Origin: Turicibacter sp. UBA7094
Lineage (GTDB): Bacteria > Bacillota_I > Bacilli_A > MOL361 > Turicibacteraceae
Assembly: GCA_002493395.1 (NCBI GenBank)
Contig: DKYS01000030.1
Location: forward strand, 1 to 32,777
Direction: 5' to 3'
Length of the DNA stretch: 32,777 nt
The notes beneath the pieces are model-generated. The model was given only the letters and a program-made list of their open reading frames with translations. It was not told the DNA's origin and searched no databases. The position numbers and the translations under genes are program-made. Shown piece by piece: positions 1 through 8,340 of the stretch (its first letter is position 1; each line of letters begins with the position of its first letter).

Positions 1-132
1 CAAATATTATAGAACCTTTTTTATTTAAATTTTATCGATTAGGAAAGAAAAATACTTTAATTTCTTATAATTTTACTTTTTGGGACATATATTCAAGTAC
101 AGTCCACTTACAGTTAATCAATAATGATAAAT

Positions 133-717
133 TTATAAGAAAGAGACTTTGTTCTCTGTTCCATTTAGGATTCTTTTGTAATTTGGAATGTGCTTAATCA
201 TAATAAAAATAGCGAAAATGGTTAGCATGATACGGGCAGTTAAATCATAATGTCCAAACCAGACGATGAATACTGCAACAATTGAAATAATTGTAGATGA
301 TAGTGAAACCATTTTCCAAATCTTCAATGTGATGACAAAAATAATGAATAAGGTGATGAATAGGATAGGCGAATAGAATAAAATAATACCGGCACTTGTT
401 GCAACAGCCTTTCCTCCCTTAAAGTTGGCAAATATCGGATAAATATGTCCGATTAAGGCGAAAACCGCAATGATTAAAGGGGAAATCGAAGCACCCGCGT
501 ATTTTGCAATGAGGAAGGCGAGCCCCCCTTTTAGGACATCTAAAATAAAGACGACAGTTCCGCCTTTTTTTCCTAAAACACGAAAAGCGTTCGTACTCCC
601 CAAATTTCCTGATCCATAGTGACGGATATCTTTTTGATAGAAGGTTTTTCCAATCACGAGCGCTGACGGGAAGGAACCTAATAAATAAGCGATAATGATC
701 AACACTAAATTTCTCAT
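133..717 (-). CDS. plsY: Glycerol-3-phosphate acyltransferase PlsY
   Basis: This 194-residue integral membrane protein should transfer the acyl group from acyl-phosphate to sn-glycerol-3-phosphate, the first step of phospholipid synthesis in most Gram-positive bacteria; the partner PlsX is not in the window. Visible family motifs are LLGSFPSALVIGK near the N-terminus, the GSGNLGSTNAFRVLG block around residues 36-50, and GHIYPIFANFKGGKAVAT around residues 90-107. Several hydrophobic segments fit the usual multi-pass topology. Length is normal for the family. The start is supported by an AGGAGG ribosome binding site at 723-728 on the minus strand. It is transcribed divergently from parE, an arrangement also seen in other Bacillota. 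No terminator is evident between its stop and the window edge. Confidence 0.96.
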   Translation of the reverse strand: MRNLVLIIIAYLLGSFPSALVIGKTFYQKDIRHYGSGNLGSTNAFRVLGKKGGTVVFILDVLKGGLAFLIAKYAGASISPLIIAVFALIGHIYPIFANFKGGKAVATSAGIILFYSPILFITLFIIFVITLKIWKMVSLSSTIISIVAVFIVWFGHYDLTARIMLTIFAIFIMIKHIPNYKRILNGTENKVSFL

Positions 718-741
718 TTAAATCCTCCTTTTTGTAGGAAT

Positions 742-750
742 ATTATAACA
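742..750 (-). promoter_or_regulatory. plsY promoter, extended -10
   Basis: The minus strand reads TGTTATAAT, a perfect extended -10 element (TGn plus TATAAT), about 25 bases upstream of the plsY ATG. No convincing -35 lies 17 bases further upstream, which is common for extended -10 promoters. Transcription would start near 735. Confidence 0.55.
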
Positions 751-820
751 TATAGGTCGATAATAAGAGGTGCTTTTGCAAAAAAAATATAAAAAACCTC
801 TTTTTCGACATATTTCATAC

Positions 821-849
821 TGTTATTCGTATTCTAATTAATGTATAAT
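821..849 (+). promoter_or_regulatory. Candidate sigma-A promoter for parE-parC
   Basis: A perfect TATAAT lies at 844-849, about 117 bases upstream of the parE start. The hexamer 17 bases upstream, TGTTAT at 821-826, is a poor -35. No better promoter was seen between here and parE, so this is the best candidate. It leaves an untranslated leader of roughly 110 bases with no recognised structure. Confidence 0.4.
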
Positions 850-965
850 ACTTTTATTTTGTATAGAAATAAACGTGAACTTTAACGAAGTTGTAAAAAT
901 AAGCCCTTTTATTTAAAGACAAAATCTTTTAAAATGAGATAATGGAAAGAGAAAGGAGTGTCATC

Positions 966-2900
966 ATGTCGACGCACTTAAATTATAACGAAGATTCGAT
1001 ACAGGTACTTGAGGGATTAGAGGCTGTACGAAAAAGACCTGGGATGTATATCGGCTCAACAGATGGCCGTGGATTACATCATCTCGTTTATGAAATTGTT
1101 GATAATGCTATTGATGAAGTTTTAGCCGGGTACGGTAATTATATAAAAGTAACCATTCATGAAAATAATAGTATTAGCGTTCAAGACTGTGGGCGTGGAG
1201 TCCCAACAGGAATGCATAAATCTGGAAAACCGACACCAGAGGTTATTTACACCGTATTACATGCGGGTGGAAAATTTGGAACAGGTGGGTATAAGACATC
1301 AGGGGGGTTACACGGTGTAGGTGCCAGTGTTGTAAATGCCCTTTCGGAATGGTTAGAGGTCGTCATCAAAAGGGATGGATCTATTTTTCGTCAACGATTT
1401 GAAAAAGGGGGGCATCCTGTTACAGGCCTTGAAGTAATTGGTAAAACAAAAGAAACTGGAACGTTAGTGACATTTAAGCCTGATCCAGAAATTTTTTCCA
1501 CAACTGTTTACTCTTATGACGTTTTAGCGGAGCGCTTACGTGAATCTGCTTTTTTATTAAAGGGATTAAAAATTGAGTTGGTTGATTTAAGAAATGATAA
1601 AGAAGAAGTGTTTCATTATGAAGATGGAATTAAGTCTTTTGTGAGTTTTTTAAATGAGGGTAAAGATACTTTACACGATGTCGTTTATTTTGAAGGTGAA
1701 AGCCAGGACATTGAAGTGGATTTTGCATTTCAATATTCAGGAAGTTATTCAGAAAATATTTTATCTTTTGTTAATAACGTTCGTACAAAAGATGGAGGAA
1801 CGCATGAAACAGGGGCAAAAGCTGTTTTAACTCGTATCTTTAATGATTACGCGCGGCGTAATGGACTTTTAAAAGATAAAGATAAAAACTTAGAGGGGGC
1901 AGATATCCGAGAGGGGTTAGCTGCCATTGTTTCGGTAAGGATTCCGGAACGTTTATTGCAATTTGAAGGGCAGACAAAGGCGAAACTTGGAACCCCTGAG
2001 GCAAGATCAGCCGTTGATAATGTCATCTCTGAAAAGCTAACGTTTTTCTTTAATGAAAATGGGGCCGTTGCGACGCAATTAATCAAAAAGGCGGTTAAAG
2101 CTGCCCAAGTTCGGGAAGCGGCACGTAAAGCACGTGAAGATGCACGTAGTGGAAAGACAAAAAAGAAAAAAGAGACCAACTTATCTGGAAAATTAACACC
2201 TGCACAGACGAAAAACCCTCAAAAGAATGAGTTATTCTTAGTTGAGGGGGATTCAGCAGGAGGTTCTGCAAAGCTTGGGCGTAATCGAGCGTTCCAAGCA
2301 ATTTTGCCGCTCCGTGGAAAAGTTATTAATACAGAAAAGGCGAAAATGGAAGACATTTTCAAAAATGAAGAAATTAATACGATGATTTATACCATCGGTG
2401 CAGGAGTAGGTGCTAACTTTGAGTTAAGCGATGTGAATTATGATAAAATTATTATTATGACGGATGCTGATACGGATGGAGCGCATATTCAAGTTTTATT
2501 ATTAACATTTTTCTTCCGATACATGAAAGACCTAGTAGTGGCAGGAAAGGTTTATATCGCCTTACCGCCGCTTTATAAAGTTTCTAAAGGTCAAGGAAAA
2601 AAACAAGTAGTTGAATATGCATGGACAGATGAAGAATTAAGCTCGGTTATTGCAAAGGTTGGAAAAGGTTATACCCTACAACGCTATAAAGGTCTTGGTG
2701 AGATGAATGCTGATCAATTATGGGATACAACAATGAATCCAGAGACTAGAACCTTAATTCAGGTAACGATTGATGATGCAGCAGATGCCGATCATCGTGT
2801 AACAACATTGATGGGTGATAAAGTCGAGCCACGCCGTGAATGGATTGAGCAAAATGTTGACTTTACCATGGAAGATGATTATGACATAGAGAGGGTGTAA
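966..2900 (+). CDS. parE: DNA topoisomerase IV subunit B (ParE)
   Basis: ParE is the ATPase subunit of topoisomerase IV, which decatenates replicated chromosomes together with ParC. The GHKL ATPase signatures are present: EIVDNAIDE (about 43-51), DCGRGVP (74-80) and GGLHGVGASVVNALS (113-127), followed by the ATP-sensing QTKAKLG loop (336-342). The TOPRIM fold follows, with LVEGDSAGGSAKLGR (E428) and MTDADTDG (D500, D502). The SAKLGR and KVINTEKAK wording matches ParE rather than GyrB, and the adjacent parC agrees. An in-frame ATG at 942 exists, but an AAAGGAG ribosome binding site at 952-958 lies inside that extension and is correctly spaced for ATG 966, giving 644 residues. Only three bases separate its stop from parC. 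Confidence 0.97.
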   Translation: MSTHLNYNEDSIQVLEGLEAVRKRPGMYIGSTDGRGLHHLVYEIVDNAIDEVLAGYGNYIKVTIHENNSISVQDCGRGVPTGMHKSGKPTPEVIYTVLHAGGKFGTGGYKTSGGLHGVGASVVNALSEWLEVVIKRDGSIFRQRFEKGGHPVTGLEVIGKTKETGTLVTFKPDPEIFSTTVYSYDVLAERLRESAFLLKGLKIELVDLRNDKEEVFHYEDGIKSFVSFLNEGKDTLHDVVYFEGESQDIEVDFAFQYSGSYSENILSFVNNVRTKDGGTHETGAKAVLTRIFNDYARRNGLLKDKDKNLEGADIREGLAAIVSVRIPERLLQFEGQTKAKLGTPEARSAVDNVISEKLTFFFNENGAVATQLIKKAVKAAQVREAARKAREDARSGKTKKKKETNLSGKLTPAQTKNPQKNELFLVEGDSAGGSAKLGRNRAFQAILPLRGKVINTEKAKMEDIFKNEEINTMIYTIGAGVGANFELSDVNYDKIIIMTDADTDGAHIQVLLLTFFFRYMKDLVVAGKVYIALPPLYKVSKGQGKKQVVEYAWTDEELSSVIAKVGKGYTLQRYKGLGEMNADQLWDTTMNPETRTLIQVTIDDAADADHRVTTLMGDKVEPRREWIEQNVDFTMEDDYDIERV

Positions 2901-2903
2901 TTT

Positions 2904-5309
2904 ATGAATAAATCGACTCAGGAGCGTGTGCAACAGATGCGCCTAGAGGATATCATGGGTGATCGCTTTGGACGTTACTCAAAATATATTATTCAAGATC
3001 GAGCATTACCCGATGTCCGAGATGGATTAAAGCCAGTTCAACGGCGAATTTTATATGCCATGTATAAGGACGGAAATACTTTTGAAAGACCATTTCGTAA
3101 ATCTGCAAAAACTGTAGGTAATGTTATTGGTAACTATCATCCTCACGGGGACTCTTCTGTTTATGATGCGATGGTTCGTCTTTCGCAAGATTGGAAGCTT
3201 CGTGAACCGCTCGTGCAAATGCATGGAAATAACGGGAGTATCGATGGCGATCCGGCAGCAGCGATGCGTTATACGGAGGCTAGGTTATCGGCTATTTCTG
3301 GGTTATTGTTAAAAGATATTGATAAAAACTTAGTGGATTTTATTCCAAACTTTGATGATTCGATGACGGAACCCACCGTTTTACCAGCCTTTTTCCCTAA
3401 TTTATTAGTGAATGGGGCAACTGGAATTTCTGCGGGGTATGCGACAGATATCCCGCCTCATCATTTAGGAGAAATTATCAATGCTGTTATTTACCGAATG
3501 AATCATAAGCAGTGTACTCTTGATGATATTTTAACATTCGTTCAAGGACCCGATTTCCCAACAGGTGCGATTATTCAAGGGGAACGTGAGATTAAAAAAG
3601 CTTACACAACTGGGAAGGGAAGAATTGTTATCCGCTCTAAAACGGAGATTGAACCGATCCGCGGAGGACGGGAACAAATTGTGGTGACGGAAATTCCTTA
3701 CGAGGTTAATAAAGCTAATTTAGTTAAGAAAATAGATGATTTACGAATCGATAAAAAAGTGGATGGAATTATGGAGGTACGTGATGAAACGGACCGTAAT
3801 GGATTGCGTGTCGTCATTGAATTGAAAAAAGATGTTCGATCAGATCTCGTTCTAAACTACCTCTTTAAAAATACTGACTTACAGATTTCATATAATATAA
3901 ATATGGTCGCTATTCATAATAAGCGACCCGTGTTGATGGGGCTCATGGAGTTAATTGATGCCTATATTCAACACCAAAAAGAGGTTGTGACCAATCGTTC
4001 TAATTTTGATCTTAAACGGGCGAGAGAACGTCAACATATCGTAGAAGGTTTAATCAAAATGGTCTCTGTTTTAGATGAAGTTGTTCATCTGATTCGTCAG
4101 TCTAAGGATAAAGCAGATGCTAAGCGTAATTTAATTGAGACTTTTGCCTTTAGTGAGCGTCAGGCCGAGGCGATTGTCATGCTCCAACTTTATCGTTTAA
4201 CGAATACGGATGTGACGGCGCTTGAACGGGAGAATCATGAGTTGACGCAAAGAATTGAAGAATTACTTGCGATATTAAGTAGTGAGACGAGATTACTCCA
4301 TGTCATTCAAGAAGAACTAGCACAAGTCAGAGATCAGTTCGAAACACCTCGTCGTAGCGTGATTGAAAAGCATATCCAAGAAATTAAAATTGATGAAACA
4401 GATATGATTCTTAAAGAAGATGTGATGGTCGCTATTACGAAAGATGGGTATGTTAAACGAACAACGCTTCGTTCCTATAATGCGACGAAATCTGATGTGC
4501 AGGCGATGAAAGAAGGGGACGAGTTAGTTGCGAAGTTCCAACTAGATACGCTGCAAACGATTTTGATGTTTACGAATCGGGGAAGTTTCATTTATTTACC
4601 GGTGTTTAAATTGCCTGAATTTAAATGGAAAGATATTGGGCAACATATTTCTAATCTTGTGACGATGGATTCAGAAGAGAAAATTATTGCTGTTTATCCG
4701 ATAACGAATTTTAAAACAGAGGAATATTTCTTCTTTACAACCGCGAGTGGAATGATTAAGAAAACGCGTTTAAGTGATTTTGAAGTGTCGCGTTATCATC
4801 GAGCAATGGTGGCGATGTCGGTGAAAGAAGATGATGAATTAATTTCTGTTATTCGTGCAAGCTTCATGAATGATGTCGTGATGGTGACTAAAAAAGGATA
4901 CCTCTTGAAGTTTAGCGATACAGAACTTACACCGACGGGGCTTAAAGCGATGGGGGTAAAAGGAATTCTGTTAGGAAAAGAAGACCAACTGGTTAAAGTG
5001 CTTTTAACTGCTGTTAATGATGAATTGTTATTATTAACTCAGCGAGGAAATGTAAAGAAATTAAAGGTGAAAGACATTGCGCTATCTTCAAGAAATAAAA
5101 AAGGTTGCTTAGGAATTAAGGCTCTGAAATCAAACCCGCATTATTTTGTAGATTGTATTAAGGTCGTTCCTAACCAAGAGATTTCGATTTTAACCATTGA
5201 TGGTGTTATAAAATTAAAGACGGCTTTTAAAGCGGTAGATTTGAATTCAGTGGGAACGAATATGGTAGATTCTCCTGTTCTTCGGTTTATTGTGGATGAA
5301 GTAGAATAA
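2904..5309 (+). CDS. parC: DNA topoisomerase IV subunit A (ParC)
   Basis: ParC is the DNA-cleaving and rejoining subunit of topoisomerase IV. At 801 residues it has the usual length. The N-terminal breakage-reunion domain carries RALPDVRDGLKPVQRRILYAM (about 33-53) and the active-site tyrosine Y123 in AMRYTEARLS. The quinolone-determining segment reads HPHGDSSVYDAMVRLSQ (79-95), with serine at 84 and aspartate at 88, the drug-sensitive type at both positions. The C-terminal third is the beta-propeller made of repeated blades such as DGYVKRTTLRSYN and KKGYLLKFSDTEL. It is translated just after parE (GAGAGGG ribosome binding site within the parE end) and is followed by a strong terminator, so parE-parC is a two-gene operon. 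Confidence 0.97.
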   Translation: MNKSTQERVQQMRLEDIMGDRFGRYSKYIIQDRALPDVRDGLKPVQRRILYAMYKDGNTFERPFRKSAKTVGNVIGNYHPHGDSSVYDAMVRLSQDWKLREPLVQMHGNNGSIDGDPAAAMRYTEARLSAISGLLLKDIDKNLVDFIPNFDDSMTEPTVLPAFFPNLLVNGATGISAGYATDIPPHHLGEIINAVIYRMNHKQCTLDDILTFVQGPDFPTGAIIQGEREIKKAYTTGKGRIVIRSKTEIEPIRGGREQIVVTEIPYEVNKANLVKKIDDLRIDKKVDGIMEVRDETDRNGLRVVIELKKDVRSDLVLNYLFKNTDLQISYNINMVAIHNKRPVLMGLMELIDAYIQHQKEVVTNRSNFDLKRARERQHIVEGLIKMVSVLDEVVHLIRQSKDKADAKRNLIETFAFSERQAEAIVMLQLYRLTNTDVTALERENHELTQRIEELLAILSSETRLLHVIQEELAQVRDQFETPRRSVIEKHIQEIKIDETDMILKEDVMVAITKDGYVKRTTLRSYNATKSDVQAMKEGDELVAKFQLDTLQTILMFTNRGSFIYLPVFKLPEFKWKDIGQHISNLVTMDSEEKIIAVYPITNFKTEEYFFFTTASGMIKKTRLSDFEVSRYHRAMVAMSVKEDDELISVIRASFMNDVVMVTKKGYLLKFSDTELTPTGLKAMGVKGILLGKEDQLVKVLLTAVNDELLLLTQRGNVKKLKVKDIALSSRNKKGCLGIKALKSNPHYFVDCIKVVPNQEISILTIDGVIKLKTAFKAVDLNSVGTNMVDSPVLRFIVDEVE

Positions 5310-5342
5310 AAAGCGATTCCTTTTAGGAATCGTTTTTTATTT
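5309..5342 (+). terminator. Terminator after parC
   Basis: The inverted repeat CGATTCC (5314-5320) and GGAATCG (5326-5332) has a five-base loop and is followed by a T-run (TTTTTTATTTT). It lies directly after the parC stop, a standard intrinsic terminator. Confidence 0.9.
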
Positions 5343-5404
5343 TACACATAGGATGGTAATAGGATAAATGAAAAGTTGATGGCCTAAAAGTTTTAGAAAT
5401 TTAT

Positions 5405-5433
5405 TCATATTTATTCACGTCGTTTCATAAAAT
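5405..5433 (+). promoter_or_regulatory. Sigma-E-like promoter for yqfC-yqfD
   Basis: TCATATT at 5405-5411 matches the Bacillus sigma-E -35 consensus KMATATT completely. CATAAAAT at 5426-5433 matches seven of eight positions of the -10 consensus CATACAHT, and the spacer is exactly 14 bases. Transcription should begin near 5440. In Bacillus subtilis yqfC and yqfD belong to the sigma-E mother-cell regulon, so the position fits the genes. The assignment depends on pattern match and context only. Confidence 0.7.
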
Positions 5434-5478
5434 CCTATGAGTATACGAACAGTTAAAAAGAAAAATGATGGTGATAAA

Positions 5479-5748
5479 ATGGAAATGGTTAATAAGGTTG
5501 AATCGTTAATCTTTAAGCAGGCGTTAAACTATCCTCTTATTCAACTCATTAAGAATAAAACCGTCATTGTTAATGATCATTGTACGGTAGAGAACTTTAC
5601 GGAGACGTCTTGTATTTTAAGAACCCCGGACAATCAATACATTATTTCAGGGGAAAATCTACGAATTAAGGAGTATGGCGATTTGGTTATTCGCATTGAA
5701 AGTGATCGAATAAAAAAAATAGAAATAGTCGGTGATAAAGATGAATAA
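5479..5748 (+). CDS. yqfC: Sporulation protein YqfC
   Basis: This small protein of the YabP/YqfC family (89 residues from this start) is made in the mother cell during sporulation; its biochemical role is unknown. The body, from KVESLIFKQALNYPLIQ through NLRIKEYGDLVIRI, has the family pattern of short beta strands ending in an I-R-I-E segment. An in-frame ATG exists at 5437, but it lies just after the sigma-E-like -10 (5426-5433) and at or before the likely transcription start, so it would not be translated from that promoter. ATG 5479 is preceded by GGTGAT at 5470-5475, and the same GGTGATAAA string precedes the yqfD start. The stop overlaps the first eight bases of yqfD. Confidence 0.85.
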   Translation: MEMVNKVESLIFKQALNYPLIQLIKNKTVIVNDHCTVENFTETSCILRTPDNQYIISGENLRIKEYGDLVIRIESDRIKKIEIVGDKDE

Positions 5749-6871
5749 CAATTGGTTAGGAATATTTATAGCCAAAGTACAGATTTTAGTTCCTGATATG
5801 ACAGAAGTAAATCAACTTAGGCGCCAAAATGTCAAGCTTTATGGAGTTAAAAAGAAAAACGATGGGTATCTAGTGACGATTCGGAAAGATATAGCCAAAC
5901 AATTGGAAATGCAGTATCCGATTGTCAGGGAGATATCCATTTATCCCTCTGTTTTAAAGATCATTGTTCCTCTAGTGGTGTTAGTATTTATCCTCATGTT
6001 CTTAATGGATAAATACACCATTGGTTATCGAATTGAGGGGAATTTGAATCAACAAGAGACAGAGGAATTGCAAACATTACTTGCTCCGTACTTTAAGCAG
6101 ATTGGACCTTTGGCATTTTTAACGAGTGACATTGAGACAATTGAGGAAGAGTTATTGGAGCATTATAATGAGTATGTCTGGATTAATATTTACCGTAAAG
6201 GAACAGATGTTGTGTTTGAAGTTTACAATACTCCGGTAGAGGAGCGGGAAGATTTAGACACCTATTCTGATACCCTTTATGCTAAACGTTCGGGTGTTAT
6301 CCGAGATTATAAGGTTTCGAGTTGTCGGGTGTTAGTTGAACAAAATCAGCTGGTGAAGGAAGGAGACCCGTTAGTCACTTGTTACGTTGAGCAGCCGTAT
6401 ACGACAGAAATCATTCCAATTGAGAATACGGCAAAGGGGGAGGTATTTGCGGATACTTGGTACGAGGCAACAGTTACGGCTGAAAAGGTGGATGTGCAAG
6501 AAGGCTTTACTGCCAATAAGCAAACAGCCTATTTGCTTCATGTCGGGGGGCTAGAATTAAAATTTCCAACAAAAGAAGTTAGTTATGAAAAATATGAAGA
6601 AGTGAAGAAATCATATAATCCATTCTTTTTTCTAAAAAAATCACCCCTTTATTTAGAAAAAATACAATATTATGAAAAAAGTGATATAATGAGAGTAAAT
6701 ACTTCTGAGGAATTAAAGGAAAATCTTCTGACGATTATCAAAAATAAATATAAAGAAGAAACTGATGATGAGTTTATCATCAAGAATTTGGAGATAATAT
6801 CAGAGGAAGAGACAGAGACACAGTTTATTTTTAAGTGTCACTTGACAGTATACGAAAATATTGCATATTAG
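5741..6871 (+). CDS. yqfD: Sporulation protein YqfD
   Basis: A 376-residue protein of the YqfD sporulation family, expected in the mother cell under sigma-E with yqfC; molecular function is unknown. The sequence shows a soluble N-terminal region of about 68 residues, one strong membrane segment (about 70-89, VLKIIVPLVVLVFILMFLMD), then a large domain with family-like stretches such as EELLEHYNEYVWINIYRKGT and AKRSGVIRDYKVSSCRVLV. An upstream in-frame GTG at 5732 is possible, but GGTGAT at 5731-5736 is the ribosome binding site for ATG 5741. The gene ends 12 bases before phoH. A vegetative promoter candidate lies inside its 3' end at 6682-6690. Confidence 0.9.
   Translation: MNNNWLGIFIAKVQILVPDMTEVNQLRRQNVKLYGVKKKNDGYLVTIRKDIAKQLEMQYPIVREISIYPSVLKIIVPLVVLVFILMFLMDKYTIGYRIEGNLNQQETEELQTLLAPYFKQIGPLAFLTSDIETIEEELLEHYNEYVWINIYRKGTDVVFEVYNTPVEEREDLDTYSDTLYAKRSGVIRDYKVSSCRVLVEQNQLVKEGDPLVTCYVEQPYTTEIIPIENTAKGEVFADTWYEATVTAEKVDVQEGFTANKQTAYLLHVGGLELKFPTKEVSYEKYEEVKKSYNPFFFLKKSPLYLEKIQYYEKSDIMRVNTSEELKENLLTIIKNKYKEETDDEFIIKNLEIISEEETETQFIFKCHLTVYENIAY
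6682..6690 (+). promoter_or_regulatory. Candidate vegetative promoter inside yqfD for phoH onward
   Basis: The string TGATATAAT (6682-6690) is a perfect extended -10 element about 194 bases upstream of phoH. The -35 region is poor (AATACA or ATACAA). It would let phoH, ybeY, dgkA, cdd and era be expressed in growing cells although yqfC-yqfD are sporulation genes. It is a candidate, because AT-rich coding sequence makes TATAAT by chance. Confidence 0.4.
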
Positions 6872-6883
6872 AGGAGCTGAATT

Positions 6884-7852
6884 ATGAGTAAAGACCCTAT
6901 TAAAATGCCTGCAGTGTTCGAAACTATTGATGAAACCATCTCAGTTGTTGGTCATCATGATAAACATTTGAAAATTTTTGAGGATTACTACAACGTTGAG
7001 ATTTCTTTACGTGGTGATCAACTCTACCTATTTGGTGATGAGAAAAAGGCAGCGATTATCCGGGAAGTATTAATCGCACTTGTTGATTTACACCGTAAGG
7101 GAAAAGAAATTACAGAGCGCGATGTGTTGTATGCAATTAAAATGAATGAACAACATCGTTTAGGTGATTTAGAGTCACTCTTTGATGAACGATATAAAAT
7201 TATTAAAACGGTTCAAGGGAAAATGATTTATGCGAAAACATTTAACCAAAAGGATTATTATCGCAAAATTCAAGATAATGATTTAGTATTTGGAATTGGA
7301 CCAGCAGGAACCGGAAAAACTTATTTAGCGGTTGTGATTGGAGTCGCACTGCTTAAGAAAAATATTGTTCGTAAAATTATTTTGACGCGTCCGGTAGTAG
7401 AAGCGGGGGAAAATCTCGGATTCTTACCGGGTGACTTAAAAGAGAAGGTCGATCCATATTTACGACCACTATATGACGCTCTATATGACGTATTAGGTTT
7501 AGAGCAAACTGAAAAAATGATTGAGCGCGGAATTATTGAGATTGCACCGCTTGCCTATATGCGTGGGCGAACTTTAGAAGACGCGTATATTATTCTAGAT
7601 GAAGCACAAAATACAACCAAGCAACAAATGAAGATGTTCTTAACACGTCTTGGGTTTAACTCGAAAATGGTTGTTACGGGTGATGAAACACAAATTGACT
7701 TGCCTAAACCTGTTAAATCTGGGTTAAAACATGCGAAGGAAATTTTATCAGGTGTTAAAGGAATTGAGTTTGTTCAATTTGAAACAGTGGATGTTGTCCG
7801 TCATACACTTGTGCAAAAAATTATTGAAAGTTATGAGTCTTCAGGTGAATAA
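6884..7852 (+). CDS. phoH: PhoH family ATPase
   Basis: A 322-residue PhoH-like (PhoL) P-loop protein, predicted to be a cytoplasmic RNA-associated ATPase linked to ribosome and rRNA metabolism because it is almost always next to ybeY. Walker A is GPAGTGKT (139-146), Walker B is IILDEAQN (236-243), and the conserved TRPVVEAGENLGFLPGDL and VVTGDETQIDLP blocks are present. The N-terminal 90 residues resemble the KH-like/PhoH N-domain. GAGGAG upstream of ATG 6884 supports the start. ybeY follows after 14 bases. In Bacillus pgpH (yqfF), a c-di-AMP phosphodiesterase gene, lies between these two genes; here it is absent. Confidence 0.95.
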   Translation: MSKDPIKMPAVFETIDETISVVGHHDKHLKIFEDYYNVEISLRGDQLYLFGDEKKAAIIREVLIALVDLHRKGKEITERDVLYAIKMNEQHRLGDLESLFDERYKIIKTVQGKMIYAKTFNQKDYYRKIQDNDLVFGIGPAGTGKTYLAVVIGVALLKKNIVRKIILTRPVVEAGENLGFLPGDLKEKVDPYLRPLYDALYDVLGLEQTEKMIERGIIEIAPLAYMRGRTLEDAYIILDEAQNTTKQQMKMFLTRLGFNSKMVVTGDETQIDLPKPVKSGLKHAKEILSGVKGIEFVQFETVDVVRHTLVQKIIESYESSGE

Positions 7853-7866
7853 AAAGGAGTAAAAAA

Positions 7867-8340
7867 ATGGCAATAGATATTCAATTTTATAATCAAACAG
7901 AAGAAATAGTCGATGCATATGAAATCATGATTGCAACAGTAGTCGAAGAAACCATTAGACAAGAAAAATTAGATCAAGAGACATTAGAGTGCAGTTTTAT
8001 CTTTGTTGATAATGAGCAAATCCGTGAAATTAATGCGAATTATAGAAATAAAGATGCTGTAACAGATGTTATTACTTTTGCCATTGAAGATGAGATGCCT
8101 GGAGAAATAAAAATTCAAGGGGTACCCATGCCAAGAATGCTAGGTGATGTATTTATTTCATTACCACGAACGCGTGAACAGGCCGAACGTTATGGGCATT
8201 CATTTGAACGGGAATTAAGTTTTCTTGCCGTGCATGGGTGCCTTCACCTCCTTGGGTACGATCATTTAGAGCCTGAGGAAGAGAAAATCATGTTTGGTAA
8301 ACAGGAGGATGTTTTAAATGCGCTCGGAATTCAACGCTAA
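7867..8340 (+). CDS. ybeY: rRNA maturation factor / endoribonuclease YbeY
   Basis: YbeY is a zinc-dependent RNase involved in 16S rRNA 3'-end maturation and 70S ribosome quality control. The defining metal site is complete: HGCLHLLGYDH gives H123, H127 and H133. The upstream signature NYRNKDAVTDVITFA (58-72) and GDVFIS (93-98) are typical. At 157 residues it is of normal length, preceded by AAAGGAG. Its last 23 bases overlap the start of dgkA, whose ribosome binding site AGGAGG lies inside ybeY, suggesting translational coupling. Its neighbour era is also a 16S rRNA assembly factor. Confidence 0.97.
   Translation: MAIDIQFYNQTEEIVDAYEIMIATVVEETIRQEKLDQETLECSFIFVDNEQIREINANYRNKDAVTDVITFAIEDEMPGEIKIQGVPMPRMLGDVFISLPRTREQAERYGHSFERELSFLAVHGCLHLLGYDHLEPEEEKIMFGKQEDVLNALGIQR

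Noticed and set aside
1847..2179. 110-codon minus-strand frame inside parE
   Set aside because: Antisense shadow within a well-supported gene; composition reflects complementary codons.
3142..3171. Quinolone-resistance changes in ParC
   Set aside because: The key positions are serine 84 and aspartate 88, the usual sensitive-type residues.
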